Shown here: one piece after another, positions 42,448 to 51,680 of the stretch
Position numbering within the stretch: position 1 is the first letter of the stretch
Layout of the letters: every line of letters starts with the position of its first letter
Assembly: GCF_028771845.1 (NCBI RefSeq)
Contig: NZ_CP118270.1
Coordinates: 3,472,001 to 3,536,000 of the forward strand
DNA: 64,000 nucleotides
From: Paenibacillus marchantiae
Lineage (GTDB): Bacteria > Bacillota > Bacilli > Paenibacillales > Paenibacillaceae
Direction: 5' to 3'
Translations under genes and position numbers: made by a program
The notes under the pieces: generated by a model
What the model saw: only the letters and a program-made list of their open reading frames with translations
What the model was told of the DNA's origin: nothing
Databases searched by the model: none

Positions 42448-45400
42448 GAACGATTTTGAAAGCGCGATGGTGGTTGATGGGGCTATGGGTCGTTGTGGCC
42501 GCCGTATTAATGTTCACCGCCCCTAACATGAGTGAATTGATTCGGGAAAAGGGACAGTTTTCGGTTCCTGAAGGACACTCTTCCACCCAGGCAGCGGCGA
42601 TTCTGGAAGAAGCCGCTGCACAAAAGGGTGAGCAGCAGGGCAGCCAGTTGGCTCTTGTATTTTATAATCCGGATGGTTTGGGTGCCGAGGGTAAAGAAGA
42701 GGCAGAACAGGCCGTTAAGAAACTGGAGGCCGAAAAAGAGAAACTGGGCATTCTGTCCATACTGGAACCGTTCTCTCAACCAGAATTATCAGACAAAATG
42801 ATCTCTGCCGATGGCAAGACGATCTTAACGTCGCTTTCTATTGATCAGGGAGATCGTACAGTCAAGGAAATGCGCGAAGATCTCAATGAAGCTTTGTCAT
42901 CGGTCAATGTGGAGCATTACATAACCGGTAAAGGTTTAATTGATGAGGATACGGTGGAAAGCTCCCAAGAAGGACTCAAAAAATCGGAGTACATTACCGT
43001 AGTATTTATTTTGCTCATCCTATTCCTTGTATTCCGCTCTTTTGTCGCTCCATTTGTTCCACTGCTTACGGTAGGGATCAGCTACATTGTTTCACAGCAG
43101 ATTGTCGCGTTCCTTGTGGACGGTCTAGACTTCCCTATTTCGACATTTACGCAGATCTTTATGGTGGCAGTCATGTTCGGGATCGGTACGGACTATTGCA
43201 TCCTGTTGATTAGCCGGTTCAAGGAAGAATTGGCTCATCATGAAAATACGTGGGATGCCATTATTGCTACGTACCGCACAGCAGGCAAAACGGTATTCTT
43301 CTCCGCACTCGCCGTGCTGGTTGGATTTATTGCCATTGGTTTTGCACAGTTTATGTTGTATCGTTCCGCGGTAGCGGTTGCTGTCGGTATTGCCGTGATG
43401 ATGCTGGCATTAGTCACGATTGTTCCATTTTTTATGGCAGTGCTGGGCAAAAGGCTGTTCTGGCCTTCCAAGGGTTCACTGGAGCATGCCGAGAGCAAGA
43501 TTTACGGTGCAGCCGGTCGTTTCTCCTTAAAACGCCCATGGGCAGCTCTGCTCATCGTTGCAGCGGTATGTGTGCCATTGCTGGCAACTTACGACGGCAA
43601 ACTGTCGTTTAACAGTCTTGATGAGATTGGTGAGAAATATGATTCGGTCAAAGCATTCAATATCATTTCCGACAGCTTCGGTCCGGGTGAATCCTTGCCG
43701 GGTCAGGTCGTTATTCAAAATGATGAAGCTATGGATAACGCCAAGTATATGGCGCTCGCCGAAAAGATTAGCCGGGAAGTGGAGAAGGTGCCAGGGATCT
43801 CTGGTGTCCGCAGCATGACACGTCCAACCGGTGATGAGATCAAAGATTTTGAAGTGACACAACAAGTAGGGACATTATCTGATGGTTTGGGCGAAGGCAA
43901 ATCGGGTCTGGATAAAATCCGTGATGGTCTGAGCGAAGCCAGCAGTCAGTTAAGCAAAAATGAACCACAACTTAAAGAAGCTGCGGATGGGGCTGGAGAA
44001 CTGACCAAAGGTACTTCCCAACTGCAGTCTGGTATTACACAGTTGTCGGAAGGACTTCAGCAGATTGAAAAAGGAATTCGTGACGGCTCCTCGGGCGCCG
44101 GTGATCTAAAAGCAGGTCTGCAGAAAGCCAAAACGAGTGCAGATCAACTTGCACAGGCCAACAATCAGCTGCTTCAAGCCTATCGTCAGGCAGGAGCAGG
44201 TGTCGCAGCGCTGGGTGATGGTGTAGGTGAACTGCAACAACAACTCAAAGGTGTATCTACAGCGTTGACCAGCTTGAATGAATCGTTCACAGCGCTTGAA
44301 GAGCGCTATCCTGATTTGCTGCAAGACGCCGATTATCAGCGGGTCAAAGGCACCCTTGGTGAAACAGGTACCGGCACAGCACAGCTCGCTCAAGGTTTGG
44401 GTCAAATTCAAACCAAGCTAGGCGAAGCCGCGGCTGGAATCAATCAGGCTAACAAAGGCTATGCCTCCGCAGCTTCCGGACAGAAGGCACTTGCCGATGG
44501 TCTGGGTCAGATTGTGACGGGAATCAGTCAGTTACAATCCGGTCTCAAACAGGCCGCTGACGGTCAAGGTAAAGTGATTAGTGAAATTCCTTCCATCCAG
44601 AACGGACTTGGTCAGCTTCAGGGTGGTCAGGAGAAAATTCAGCAAGGCTTCTCGGATCTGAGTGGTCAACTGACTCAATTGACAGATGGTCTTAATCAGA
44701 GTGTAGATGGAATCGAACAGGTTTCAGGTGGACTCGATTCAGCACAGGACTACCTGACACAATTGCAAAACTCTCCTGATTCGGATCTGGCAGGCTGGTA
44801 TGTTCCTGAAGAAGCACTGAATAGTAAGGACTTCACACAGGTATTCGATACGTATCTGTCCAAAGATCGGAAAACGATGACGATTGACGTTATTTTTGCC
44901 GAGAATCCATATGGAACTGAAGCGATTGATCGTGTTCCGGATATCGAAGCTGCTGTACATCGTGCTGTACAGGGAAGTGCGCTTGAAAAAGCAGATATTG
45001 CCATTGGCGGGGTAACCAGTACATTTGCAGATCTGCAGGAAGTCTCCAACAATGACTACACACGCACAGTTATGCTGATGCTTGCAGGAACGTTTATCAT
45101 TCTGGTCCTGCTGCTCCGTTCGGTTATTATGCCGCTGTATCTGATTGTCTCGTTGTTGCTGGCTTATTTCACATCCATGGCCCTGACGGAAGCGATCTTT
45201 GTGAATATACTTGGGTTCGCGGGCATCAGTTGGGTTACGCCGTTCTTCGGCTTTGTCATGCTGATTGCACTGGGAGTGGATTACAGTATCTTCCTGATGG
45301 ACCGTTTCAATGAGAACAAAGGTATGAGAGTACAGGACGCCATGTTGTATGCCATGAAAAACATGGGTACGGTTATCCTGTCTGCAGCCGTCATTCTGAG

Positions 45401-45611
45401 TGGTACCTTTGCCGCAATGTATCCATCGGGAGTTCTTTCGATGATGCAGATTGCGACGGTTGTACTCAGCGGACTGATCTTGTATTCTCTGTTGTTCCTG
45501 CCATTCTTCGTTCCTGTAATGGTGAAAATGTTTGGCCGTGCCAACTGGTGGCCATTCCCGAATAAGGAACAGGCAGATTCCGTTGATTCGGATCGTAACA
45601 TAGGCATGTAA
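42444..45611 (+). CDS. MMPL/RND-superfamily exporter (YdgH-like)
   Basis: 1055-residue proton-driven transporter with two MMPL membrane halves. First half: signal-like TM1, an extracellular domain and TM2-6 (for example FILLILFLVFRSFVAPFVPLLTVGISYIV, GIGTDYCILLISRF). Second half: LLRSVIMPLYLIVSLLLAYF and IALGVDYSIFLMDRFNE; GTDY and GVDYS carry the conserved Asp-Tyr pairs of proton relay. Between them, about residues 475-775, is a long Gly/Leu/Gln-rich repeated helical region (GLDKIRDGLSEASSQL, GITQLSEGLQQIEKG), as in YhgE/Pip-type proteins. It is longer than B. subtilis YdgH (885). MarR controls it. The substrate is unknown; lipids or amphiphilic toxins are usual. Confidence 0.9.
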   Translation: MRTILKARWWLMGLWVVVAAVLMFTAPNMSELIREKGQFSVPEGHSSTQAAAILEEAAAQKGEQQGSQLALVFYNPDGLGAEGKEEAEQAVKKLEAEKEKLGILSILEPFSQPELSDKMISADGKTILTSLSIDQGDRTVKEMREDLNEALSSVNVEHYITGKGLIDEDTVESSQEGLKKSEYITVVFILLILFLVFRSFVAPFVPLLTVGISYIVSQQIVAFLVDGLDFPISTFTQIFMVAVMFGIGTDYCILLISRFKEELAHHENTWDAIIATYRTAGKTVFFSALAVLVGFIAIGFAQFMLYRSAVAVAVGIAVMMLALVTIVPFFMAVLGKRLFWPSKGSLEHAESKIYGAAGRFSLKRPWAALLIVAAVCVPLLATYDGKLSFNSLDEIGEKYDSVKAFNIISDSFGPGESLPGQVVIQNDEAMDNAKYMALAEKISREVEKVPGISGVRSMTRPTGDEIKDFEVTQQVGTLSDGLGEGKSGLDKIRDGLSEASSQLSKNEPQLKEAADGAGELTKGTSQLQSGITQLSEGLQQIEKGIRDGSSGAGDLKAGLQKAKTSADQLAQANNQLLQAYRQAGAGVAALGDGVGELQQQLKGVSTALTSLNESFTALEERYPDLLQDADYQRVKGTLGETGTGTAQLAQGLGQIQTKLGEAAAGINQANKGYASAASGQKALADGLGQIVTGISQLQSGLKQAADGQGKVISEIPSIQNGLGQLQGGQEKIQQGFSDLSGQLTQLTDGLNQSVDGIEQVSGGLDSAQDYLTQLQNSPDSDLAGWYVPEEALNSKDFTQVFDTYLSKDRKTMTIDVIFAENPYGTEAIDRVPDIEAAVHRAVQGSALEKADIAIGGVTSTFADLQEVSNNDYTRTVMLMLAGTFIILVLLLRSVIMPLYLIVSLLLAYFTSMALTEAIFVNILGFAGISWVTPFFGFVMLIALGVDYSIFLMDRFNENKGMRVQDAMLYAMKNMGTVILSAAVILSGTFAAMYPSGVLSMMQIATVVLSGLILYSLLFLPFFVPVMVKMFGRANWWPFPNKEQADSVDSDRNIGM

Positions 45612-45628
45612 TTAAATGATATATGAAC

Positions 45629-45660
45629 AGCCCCACTGGATTCCCGGCGGGGCTTTCTGT
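45629..45660 (+). terminator. Intrinsic terminator after MMPL gene
   Basis: AGCCCC (45629-45634) with GGGGCT (45649-45654) plus an inner CTGG/CCGG stem, followed by TTTCTGT. Confidence 0.8.
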
Positions 45661-45805
45661 ATGGTTTTGAACAATCCTTTATGAAACGGACAAATAAATG
45701 TGTATGCCTACGGACACCATCCCGCGCCTTGTCTCCGTTCCTCTCATACGATATATAGGAATTGTATATGGAGTAGTTTATAACACAGCAGAGAGGGGCG
45801 GCGGG

Positions 45806-46432
45806 ATGGTATATCGATATGTGGCTATAGGAGATTCATTAACGGTAGGTACAGGAGCGCTGCTGGGCACCGGCTTTGTTCCTTTATATCGGAGAATGGC
45901 AGAAACGAATGTGCGTACGTTTGTATCCATGGATAATTTGGGCGTGAATGGACTTACGTCAGGGGAAATGCTGCAGATGATATCCAACAATCCAAGAGTG
46001 CGGCAATCGCTGCGTGAGGCGGATATTATTACGTTGTCGATTGGTGGGAACGATCTGATTCGTACATTCAAAGCGAGTGGCGGGATCCCGAATGCAAGTA
46101 AGATGACACAGGTGCTTGGGGATACTCGCAGTAACGTGTCCCAGATTATGAGGCATATCCGGCAGTTGAAAGGAAACAGTGTATATATGGTCCGTACGAT
46201 TGGGTTGTACAACCCATATCCGCAAGCGGCGGAAGCTGCATATTGGGTGCGGCAATATAATTCCTTTCTGAATAGTGCAGGATCGGGGAACTATGCCTGT
46301 GCTCAGGTCTATGACCGGTTTGAAGGGCGTGAACGTGAACTGTTATTTTGGGACAGGGTTCATCCAAATGCAAAAGGATATCGCGTGATTGCAGAACAGT
46401 TGAATCGTACAGGATACTATCCATTTGCCTAA
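45806..46432 (+). CDS. SGNH/GDSL-type esterase
   Basis: 208 residues from ATG 45806, 7 nt after AGAGGGG; the frame runs upstream to 45698 without a site. SGNH blocks: YVAIGDSLTVGTG (nucleophile Ser), DNLGVNGLTSGEM (Gly/Asn), LSIGGNDLIR (Asn) and FWDRVHPNAKGYR (Asp-x2-His). The enzyme therefore looks active. It lacks an obvious signal peptide. It resembles spore-associated lipases such as B. subtilis LipC (YcsK), and that link is tentative. Monocistronic. Confidence 0.88.
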   Translation: MVYRYVAIGDSLTVGTGALLGTGFVPLYRRMAETNVRTFVSMDNLGVNGLTSGEMLQMISNNPRVRQSLREADIITLSIGGNDLIRTFKASGGIPNASKMTQVLGDTRSNVSQIMRHIRQLKGNSVYMVRTIGLYNPYPQAAEAAYWVRQYNSFLNSAGSGNYACAQVYDRFEGRERELLFWDRVHPNAKGYRVIAEQLNRTGYYPFA

Positions 46433-46553
46433 TCAGCTGGCAGTGAAGCTTAGAATGACTATTACCTCGAAGCTGACTAGACCGAAAGAAATACTTCCGT
46501 TAAGATGAGGACATATAGAGGTTGTATTACGTGAGATAAAGGAGTTATTTTTG

Positions 46554-47609
46554 GTGCACATCATCGATTCAGGTTCCCTAAACGATTCAGAACAGCAGCT
46601 CATATCCACCGTTTTATCCTCATATGGCTTCACGTCCAACTGGAAAGCTCAGCGTGGAAAGGGAGGCATGAACAACTCTACCTTCATGGTAGAGATGGGC
46701 CAAGAATGTTACGTGCTGAGGCAGTATGAAACGCATAATGATCAAATGAAAATTGCTTTTGAACACGAGGTGCTGTCTGCCTTGTCACGTTCAGAGTTTG
46801 AGCTTGATGTGCCTGCGCCCGTTAGCCTTCCTGATGAGAAGCATGCAACATTTCTTGCTGTGCAGGATCATTCCTCGGGCCGGAGCAAAATCGTGACGTT
46901 GTTCCATTATCGTGAGGGTCATAATCCCGTGTGGAATACACCCGATCAGCTCAGTGGGCTGGGCAGGGCGGGTGGCATGCTGTCTTCCGTTATGGCGCGC
47001 CTTCCCATAACCCTGGCTCCCGTTTATCCGCCCTATTATCAGATTCAGGAGGCTTACCCGCTCTGTTCACCGGAGAAACTATTACAACTATGCACCTCAC
47101 CCCCAGATACGCTGATGGCATGTGCAGATGACTTGCAGAAGCTGAAGGTTGTATTGCCAGACTTATTCAATACGCTGCGAGGCATGGAGCTTTTACCACA
47201 TCAACTGGTACATGGGGATTTGAATGCATCCAATGTATTGGCAGACTCTCAGGATATCATATGTGCCATTTTGGATTTTGAATTCGTCACATGGGATCTG
47301 CGGGTAATGGAGCTTGCTGTGCCCATGTCTGACCTTCTGACGATGGACAAGGAGCAGGCATGGATGTGGGAGGCTTTGGAGGGATTGATTCAGGGATTCA
47401 GGCAACAGGTCAGCCTGGAACCAGAGGAGCTGAGCGTGATTCCAGCGCTTATTTTGCTTCGAAGTCTGGATGTCGTGATGCATTTTATCAGTCGATTGTT
47501 CGAAGGTACAGATGAGCCTGATGTGGCTGTGCAGCAAATCAGGAAGCTGAGAGAACGGATAGACTGGATGAAAGGTAATGAGGAACGACTGCGTGAGCTG
47601 CTGACCTAG
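46554..47609 (+). CDS. APH/homoserine kinase-type phosphotransferase
   Basis: 351 residues of the APH/HSK2-like kinase superfamily. AAAGGAG (46538-46544) is followed by adjacent TTG (46551) and GTG (46554); the GTG, 9 nt away, is chosen but either may serve. Motifs: AQRGKGGMNNSTFMVEMG (nucleotide loop), LVHGDLNASNVL (catalytic Asp and Asn) and CAILDFEFVTWD (metal Asp). The sequence is not close to the kinase at 15957. The substrate may be a homoserine-like or choline-like compound. It has no partner gene; a long terminator follows. Confidence 0.8.
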   Translation: MHIIDSGSLNDSEQQLISTVLSSYGFTSNWKAQRGKGGMNNSTFMVEMGQECYVLRQYETHNDQMKIAFEHEVLSALSRSEFELDVPAPVSLPDEKHATFLAVQDHSSGRSKIVTLFHYREGHNPVWNTPDQLSGLGRAGGMLSSVMARLPITLAPVYPPYYQIQEAYPLCSPEKLLQLCTSPPDTLMACADDLQKLKVVLPDLFNTLRGMELLPHQLVHGDLNASNVLADSQDIICAILDFEFVTWDLRVMELAVPMSDLLTMDKEQAWMWEALEGLIQGFRQQVSLEPEELSVIPALILLRSLDVVMHFISRLFEGTDEPDVAVQQIRKLRERIDWMKGNEERLRELLT

Positions 47610-47632
47610 CTCTGCAACATGGGATGTATGAC

Positions 47633-47679
47633 AAAAGTGCACTGATTTCTGCCTTGAGGCAATTATCAGTGCACTTTTT
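47633..47679. terminator. Bidirectional terminator
   Basis: AAAAGTGCACTGAT (47633-47646) and its complement (47665-47678) form a 14-bp stem with an inner TGCC/GGCA hairpin, and T-rich ends on both strands. It separates the plus-strand kinase from the minus-strand TPR gene. Confidence 0.9.
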
Positions 47680-47778
47680 ATTTGGTGAAATTTTTTATCA
47701 CGAATGAATGGAATGGATGCGTACATTTCAAATTCACGACGTCGAATCCATTGCTCAATCTGACGTAATCAAACAGCT

Positions 47779-48456
47779 TTACAGTCCACGCTTGCGGAAC
47801 CAGCTGCGAACAGCCCAGCGACGTTCCTGGCGCTTCTTATATTTTGGCAGGGAGCGATACACGTTCAGTGATTGCTCGTAGGCTTGTTTTGCATCAGCAG
47901 TACGTCCAAGGGAGCGGTACACCGAGCCGAGCAGATAATATGCTTCACTGGATGAAGAATGAATCTCCTGGAATTGCTGAACGTATGCCAGCGCTTTGTC
48001 CCGGTGAGTATCCTTGAAAGCACCTGCAAGTGTTAGATAAGGACGTCCATATTTCACTCTTGGATTAATATCCAGTGCCTGCAAAATATGACGTTCGCCT
48101 TCTTCCGTTTGGCCCAGATGAAGTTCAGTTGTGCCCAGCGCCTCCCAATATTCGGCTGATTGCTCGTAAGGATGTTCCAGTTCCAGCAGCAAGGCATGAG
48201 CTTCGCTATAACGTTTGCGTTCAATCAACAGACGCGCCAAATCCAGCTTGGAAGAGACTTCATTCGGACTCATGGCAAGCTGCTGCCGGAGCCGTGAGAT
48301 GTTACGCATACGTTTAAGTGGCTTCATGAAGCTTGGCATCACCCCAACATAGCGACGATCCAGGAAATACAGAATGATGAGGAAAATAATAACCGCCAAG
48401 AACGGATTGCCTACAATCCGCCACAGCAGGCCAAAGATTAGAAATTTAATCAGCAC
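47779..48456 (-). CDS. Membrane-anchored TPR protein, next to the ribosomal protection gene
   Basis: 225 residues: an N-terminal hydrophobic hairpin (FLIFGLLWRIVGNPFLAVIIFLIILYFL), a basic linker (KPLKRMRNISRLRQQ), then about four TPR units (LDLARLLIERKRYSEAHALLLEL, AEYWEALGTTELHLGQTEEGERHILQAL, PYLTLAGAFKDTHRDKALAYVQQF, AYYLLGSVYRSLGRTADAKQAYEQSL) and a basic tail. Start GTG at 48456 with TTGGAG about 11 nt upstream. It lies 17 nt behind the tetracycline-type gene and has no terminator between, so it is likely co-transcribed. TPRs bind proteins; the partner is unknown. Confidence 0.82.
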   Translation of the reverse strand: MLIKFLIFGLLWRIVGNPFLAVIIFLIILYFLDRRYVGVMPSFMKPLKRMRNISRLRQQLAMSPNEVSSKLDLARLLIERKRYSEAHALLLELEHPYEQSAEYWEALGTTELHLGQTEEGERHILQALDINPRVKYGRPYLTLAGAFKDTHRDKALAYVQQFQEIHSSSSEAYYLLGSVYRSLGRTADAKQAYEQSLNVYRSLPKYKKRQERRWAVRSWFRKRGL

Positions 48457-48473
48457 GACAAAGTCAACTCCAA

Positions 48474-50459
48474 TTATGATGTAATCGCATTTCGAACACT
48501 TAAAATATATTTGGATTGGTCCAGCGGGTTAACTCCTCTGCGTTTCCGCGTATGGGTCTGATCCGAAGGACAATCCTGGTACCCGGCAAAAGAAGTCGTG
48601 AGCACCCCGCGTCCGCTCGTCTCTGAGCGGAGCTTCACCGGATAATCCATGGAGCTTGCCAGAGGCATACGTCCTTCAACGATGCATCGACCGCCTCCGA
48701 TGATCGGCGCTTCAAAGGTTGCTCGCATATGTACCAGATCACTGAGCGCTTTACCGCCGTACTCCTCGGGGACCGTTAACCGGAAATTAAGAATGGGTTC
48801 CAGCAGGGTCGTGCCTATGCTTGCCAACCCGTCCATAATCCCCATCGGCGTGGCTACCACAAAATCCAGTGGATGGGTATGCCAGACATGATGCTCACCT
48901 TCGATTAGCGTAATGCGCAGGTCGGTAACCTCCCACCCCAATAACCCCTGAGATAGCGCTTCGGGAATGCGGCGCTCCACTTCATTCTGATAACGAAGCA
49001 GAAGATGATCCGTCCGGACGGTGGATGAGTAGATCAGACCGCTACCACGTGGCAAAGGCTCAATGCTGAATCGAAGAATGGCCCAGCAAGGCTTGGGCAT
49101 CGTATACGCAATGAATCCTTCCCCTGAAGAACGAGGAGTCTCCTTATAGATGACGGACGGCGGGTCAAATACGACATCCAGTCCGAAACGACTCATCAGC
49201 AGGCTGGACAGAATTTCAAGCTGGATGGTTCCCATGACTTTAAGATGCAGTTCCCGTTCTTCAGGCAACCATTGCAAATCGAGCAGGGGATCTTCATCCG
49301 TCAGCTCTTGCAGTGCCGCTACAAGGTCAGGATAACGAGCCGTGTCTTTACCATGTACCTGCACGGTCAACAAGGGAACAGCCAGCTGGGGTACAGGAGG
49401 CACACCTTCGGGGCTGCCAATAATATCACCAACATGGGTTTCGCTTAGTCCGTACAGTGCGGCGATCTGTCCAGCATGAACAGCACCCGTATCCGCCCAT
49501 TTCCGACCATCCATTCGGCGAATCTGTGTCACTTTCTCTTCCAGCTCCCGAGTGGAGTTATAGATCGTATCCCGATTATACACACTGCCACCATACATGC
49601 GAACATAGGCTGTACGGCCCATCGTTTTATCCCGTTCAATTTTGAATACAACCCCGGATACTGAAGGTTCTTGAGGCTGCGCAGGTGCAGGAAGAAATTC
49701 GATGATGGCATCCAGCAGCTCCGTTATGCCGATTCCTTTGCCCGAAGCACCATAACAAATGGGGAACACTTCGCCCTGATGCACCTTTTTGCAAAATGCT
49801 TCATCTAGCTGGTCAGCTGGCAGCGTTTCACCATTAATGTAGGCTTCCATCAGATCTTCGTCGAGTTCGGCCAATAATTCAAAAAGGCCGGGGATAGAAG
49901 AAGAACCCTGCACTTGCGCTTGGCTCTCATTCCATAAAGAGTCAATGCCCTCGAACACCTCTTCATTCATCCGAAAGGTTTGGATTTCGCATACGAAGGG
50001 AGAGAGACTGGAGCGGATCTGATCGATAACCGTCTCAGCAGAAGCGCCAACCCGATCCATTTTGTTAATATAAATCAGGGTAGGAATTCCAAGCGAGCGG
50101 AGAGCATGCCAGATGGTCTCGCTTTGGGATTGGACCCCTTCCACGGCGGACACAATCAGTACGGCTCCGTCCATAACGCGCAGGGATCGCTCTACCTCAG
50201 AGCTGAAATCGATATGACCCGGCGTATCAATCAGATCAATAATCGTATCTTTCCAGATCAAAGAGGTCATAGCCGCCTGTACGGAAATGCCTCGTTCCTT
50301 TTCAATATCCAGAGAGTCTGTGGCTGTTGTTCCATCATCTACGCGACCTGGACTACGTACGACACCGCTTTGAAATAACATATGTTCTGTCGTTGTTGTT
50401 TTCCCTGCATCGACGTGTGCGAAGATGCCGATATTTCTGCGATTCAATTCGTTTAACAT
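48474..50459 (-). CDS. TetM/TetO-type ribosomal protection protein (EF-G-like GTPase)
   Basis: Ribosome-bound GTPase; members dislodge tetracycline from the 30S subunit. ATG at 50459 gives 661 residues, near TetM's 639, with AGGAG 11 nt upstream; upstream in-frame codons to 50567 look untranslated. Motifs: IFAHVDAGKTTTTEHML (G1), DTPGHIDFSSEVERSLRVMDGA (G3) and YINKMDRVG (G4). Domains 2 to 5 follow (RVYGG-like RMYGGSVYN, HLKVMGTIQLEIL, GEHHVWHTHPLDF). The extra C-tail is polar (QTHTRKRRGVNPLDQ). Such chromosomal copies occur in soil Bacilli and need not give resistance. The minus-strand promoter has TATAAT (50522-50517) with extended TG. Confidence 0.88.
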   Translation of the reverse strand: MLNELNRRNIGIFAHVDAGKTTTTEHMLFQSGVVRSPGRVDDGTTATDSLDIEKERGISVQAAMTSLIWKDTIIDLIDTPGHIDFSSEVERSLRVMDGAVLIVSAVEGVQSQSETIWHALRSLGIPTLIYINKMDRVGASAETVIDQIRSSLSPFVCEIQTFRMNEEVFEGIDSLWNESQAQVQGSSSIPGLFELLAELDEDLMEAYINGETLPADQLDEAFCKKVHQGEVFPICYGASGKGIGITELLDAIIEFLPAPAQPQEPSVSGVVFKIERDKTMGRTAYVRMYGGSVYNRDTIYNSTRELEEKVTQIRRMDGRKWADTGAVHAGQIAALYGLSETHVGDIIGSPEGVPPVPQLAVPLLTVQVHGKDTARYPDLVAALQELTDEDPLLDLQWLPEERELHLKVMGTIQLEILSSLLMSRFGLDVVFDPPSVIYKETPRSSGEGFIAYTMPKPCWAILRFSIEPLPRGSGLIYSSTVRTDHLLLRYQNEVERRIPEALSQGLLGWEVTDLRITLIEGEHHVWHTHPLDFVVATPMGIMDGLASIGTTLLEPILNFRLTVPEEYGGKALSDLVHMRATFEAPIIGGGRCIVEGRMPLASSMDYPVKLRSETSGRGVLTTSFAGYQDCPSDQTHTRKRRGVNPLDQSKYILSVRNAITS

Positions 50460-50516
50460 GGGATGTAAGGCTCCTCTGGCAGCAGAAACGCATCGTTTCC
50501 GACATTGTAATTCAGT

Positions 50517-50545
50517 ATTATAACATACCACACGAATAGTATGGA
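50517..50545 (-). promoter_or_regulatory. Extended -10 promoter and leader hairpin for the ribosomal protection gene
   Basis: Minus strand: a perfect TATAAT (50522-50517) preceded by TGT (extended -10) and a weak -35 (TCCATA) 17 nt upstream. The leader holds a 6-bp GAAACG/CGTTTC hairpin (50485-50499). Confidence 0.65.
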
Positions 50546-50595
50546 AGAATATGTTACACACAGACAAATCTCTACATTTCAGGATGTTGTGACAA

Positions 50596-51477
50596 TCACG
50601 TTTGATGCTGATTCTTCATGGTTTTACGGTAGGCAGCGGGTGTGGTACCCGTCAGTTTCTTGAATTGTCGATAAAAATGGGGCAGGCTCTCAAAGCCGCA
50701 GGCATCGGCAACAACGGTCATTGTCTCATCACTTCGAAGCAGGTGCTCTTTCGCCATAATGACCCGGCGGGCCAACGCATAGTCAGTTAGTGTCATACCA
50801 GTATACCTTTTGAACGCACGGCTGAAGTGCGCCGGGGATACGGCTGCCTGCCGTGCCAGTTCCGGCAAAGAAAGGCCACTGCGCAGCTCTTCATCCATAT
50901 GAGTCAGCGTAGAGGAGAGCCAGCTTGGTCCAGGAACACTTCTGGCAGGACTTGCAGGACCAACTGCCTCCAATCGCTCCAGATAAATAAGTAAGAGTTG
51001 CAACCGCAGCAGAGCGGCGTGGGCACTCAGGTGATGTTCTAACTGGAATTCTGCATGAATGTCGTCAATTAATGCAGCAACCTGGGCTTGCTCCTTGGCA
51101 TCCAGATGTCTCTTGTACACCCTGCGTTTGCGGCAGCGTTCAAATAGAGAGAGCATGGCTGACGCATTGCCTCCCGCTGTGGAAGCCAGTAATCCTGGAC
51201 TGAAGAATAAGGCCGACGAAGTCACCAGATTCCCGGCATCAGGCAATGCGCGATGTACCGTGCTGCCAGGAATGATGAACAAATCACCCTCCTGCATGTC
51301 TTCAAGACCGTTATCAATGAAAATGGTGCCTTGACCCCTATATACATAAATAATTTCATGCCAGTCATGAAGATGATCCGGCAACTCGTTCTGGGGGGAC
51401 TTGGTATCTGCATACACCAGACGAAAGGGAATCCCCGATTCCGCCTGAATGGTTGTACGAACGGGCGAACGTTCCAT
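50596..51477 (-). CDS. AraC-family regulator divergent from uxaBA
   Basis: 293 residues from ATG 51477, 5 nt after AAAGGAG. N-terminal cupin (LPDHLHDWHEIIYVYRGQGTIFIDN, GDLFIIPGSTVHR) and C-terminal double helix-turn-helix (SLPELARQAAVSPAHFSRAFKRYTGMTLTDYALARRV, TVVADACGFESLPHFYRQFKKLTGTTPAAYRKT). It is divergent from the galacturonate genes with about 200 nt between, so it probably activates or represses uxaB-uxaA in response to a uronate; this is inferred from position. Confidence 0.9.
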   Translation of the reverse strand: MERSPVRTTIQAESGIPFRLVYADTKSPQNELPDHLHDWHEIIYVYRGQGTIFIDNGLEDMQEGDLFIIPGSTVHRALPDAGNLVTSSALFFSPGLLASTAGGNASAMLSLFERCRKRRVYKRHLDAKEQAQVAALIDDIHAEFQLEHHLSAHAALLRLQLLLIYLERLEAVGPASPARSVPGPSWLSSTLTHMDEELRSGLSLPELARQAAVSPAHFSRAFKRYTGMTLTDYALARRVIMAKEHLLRSDETMTVVADACGFESLPHFYRQFKKLTGTTPAAYRKTMKNQHQT

Positions 51478-51592
51478 TCGATCTCCTTTCAAAACAGTGC
51501 TTACAAAAAAAAGTGGTTATTTCTGATCATGAAAGAGTACATTTACCGCAATATAAGCAATTAAATTTCCTTTTATTGATGATACAATGAAT

Positions 51593-51606
51593 TTAAAGCG
51601 TTTTCA
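51593..51606. promoter_or_regulatory. cre site upstream of uxaB
   Basis: TTAAAGCGTTTTCA matches TGWAANCGNTNWCA at 13 of 14 positions. It lies just downstream of a TACAAT -10 box (51583-51588), an arrangement that would block transcription when CcpA binds. The -35 (near TTAAAT) is weak, as expected for an activator-dependent promoter. Confidence 0.6.
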
Positions 51607-51680
51607 ATGGAAGCTAAGCGGCTGGGTACCGTGCAGCGGGACATCTGATGTTGACAAATAAAACGATGAGGTGAGTGTTC

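Noticed and set aside
50460..50567. N-terminal extension of the ribosomal protection protein
   Set aside because: It contains the promoter -10 box and leader hairpin; the G1 motif follows directly after ATG 50459.
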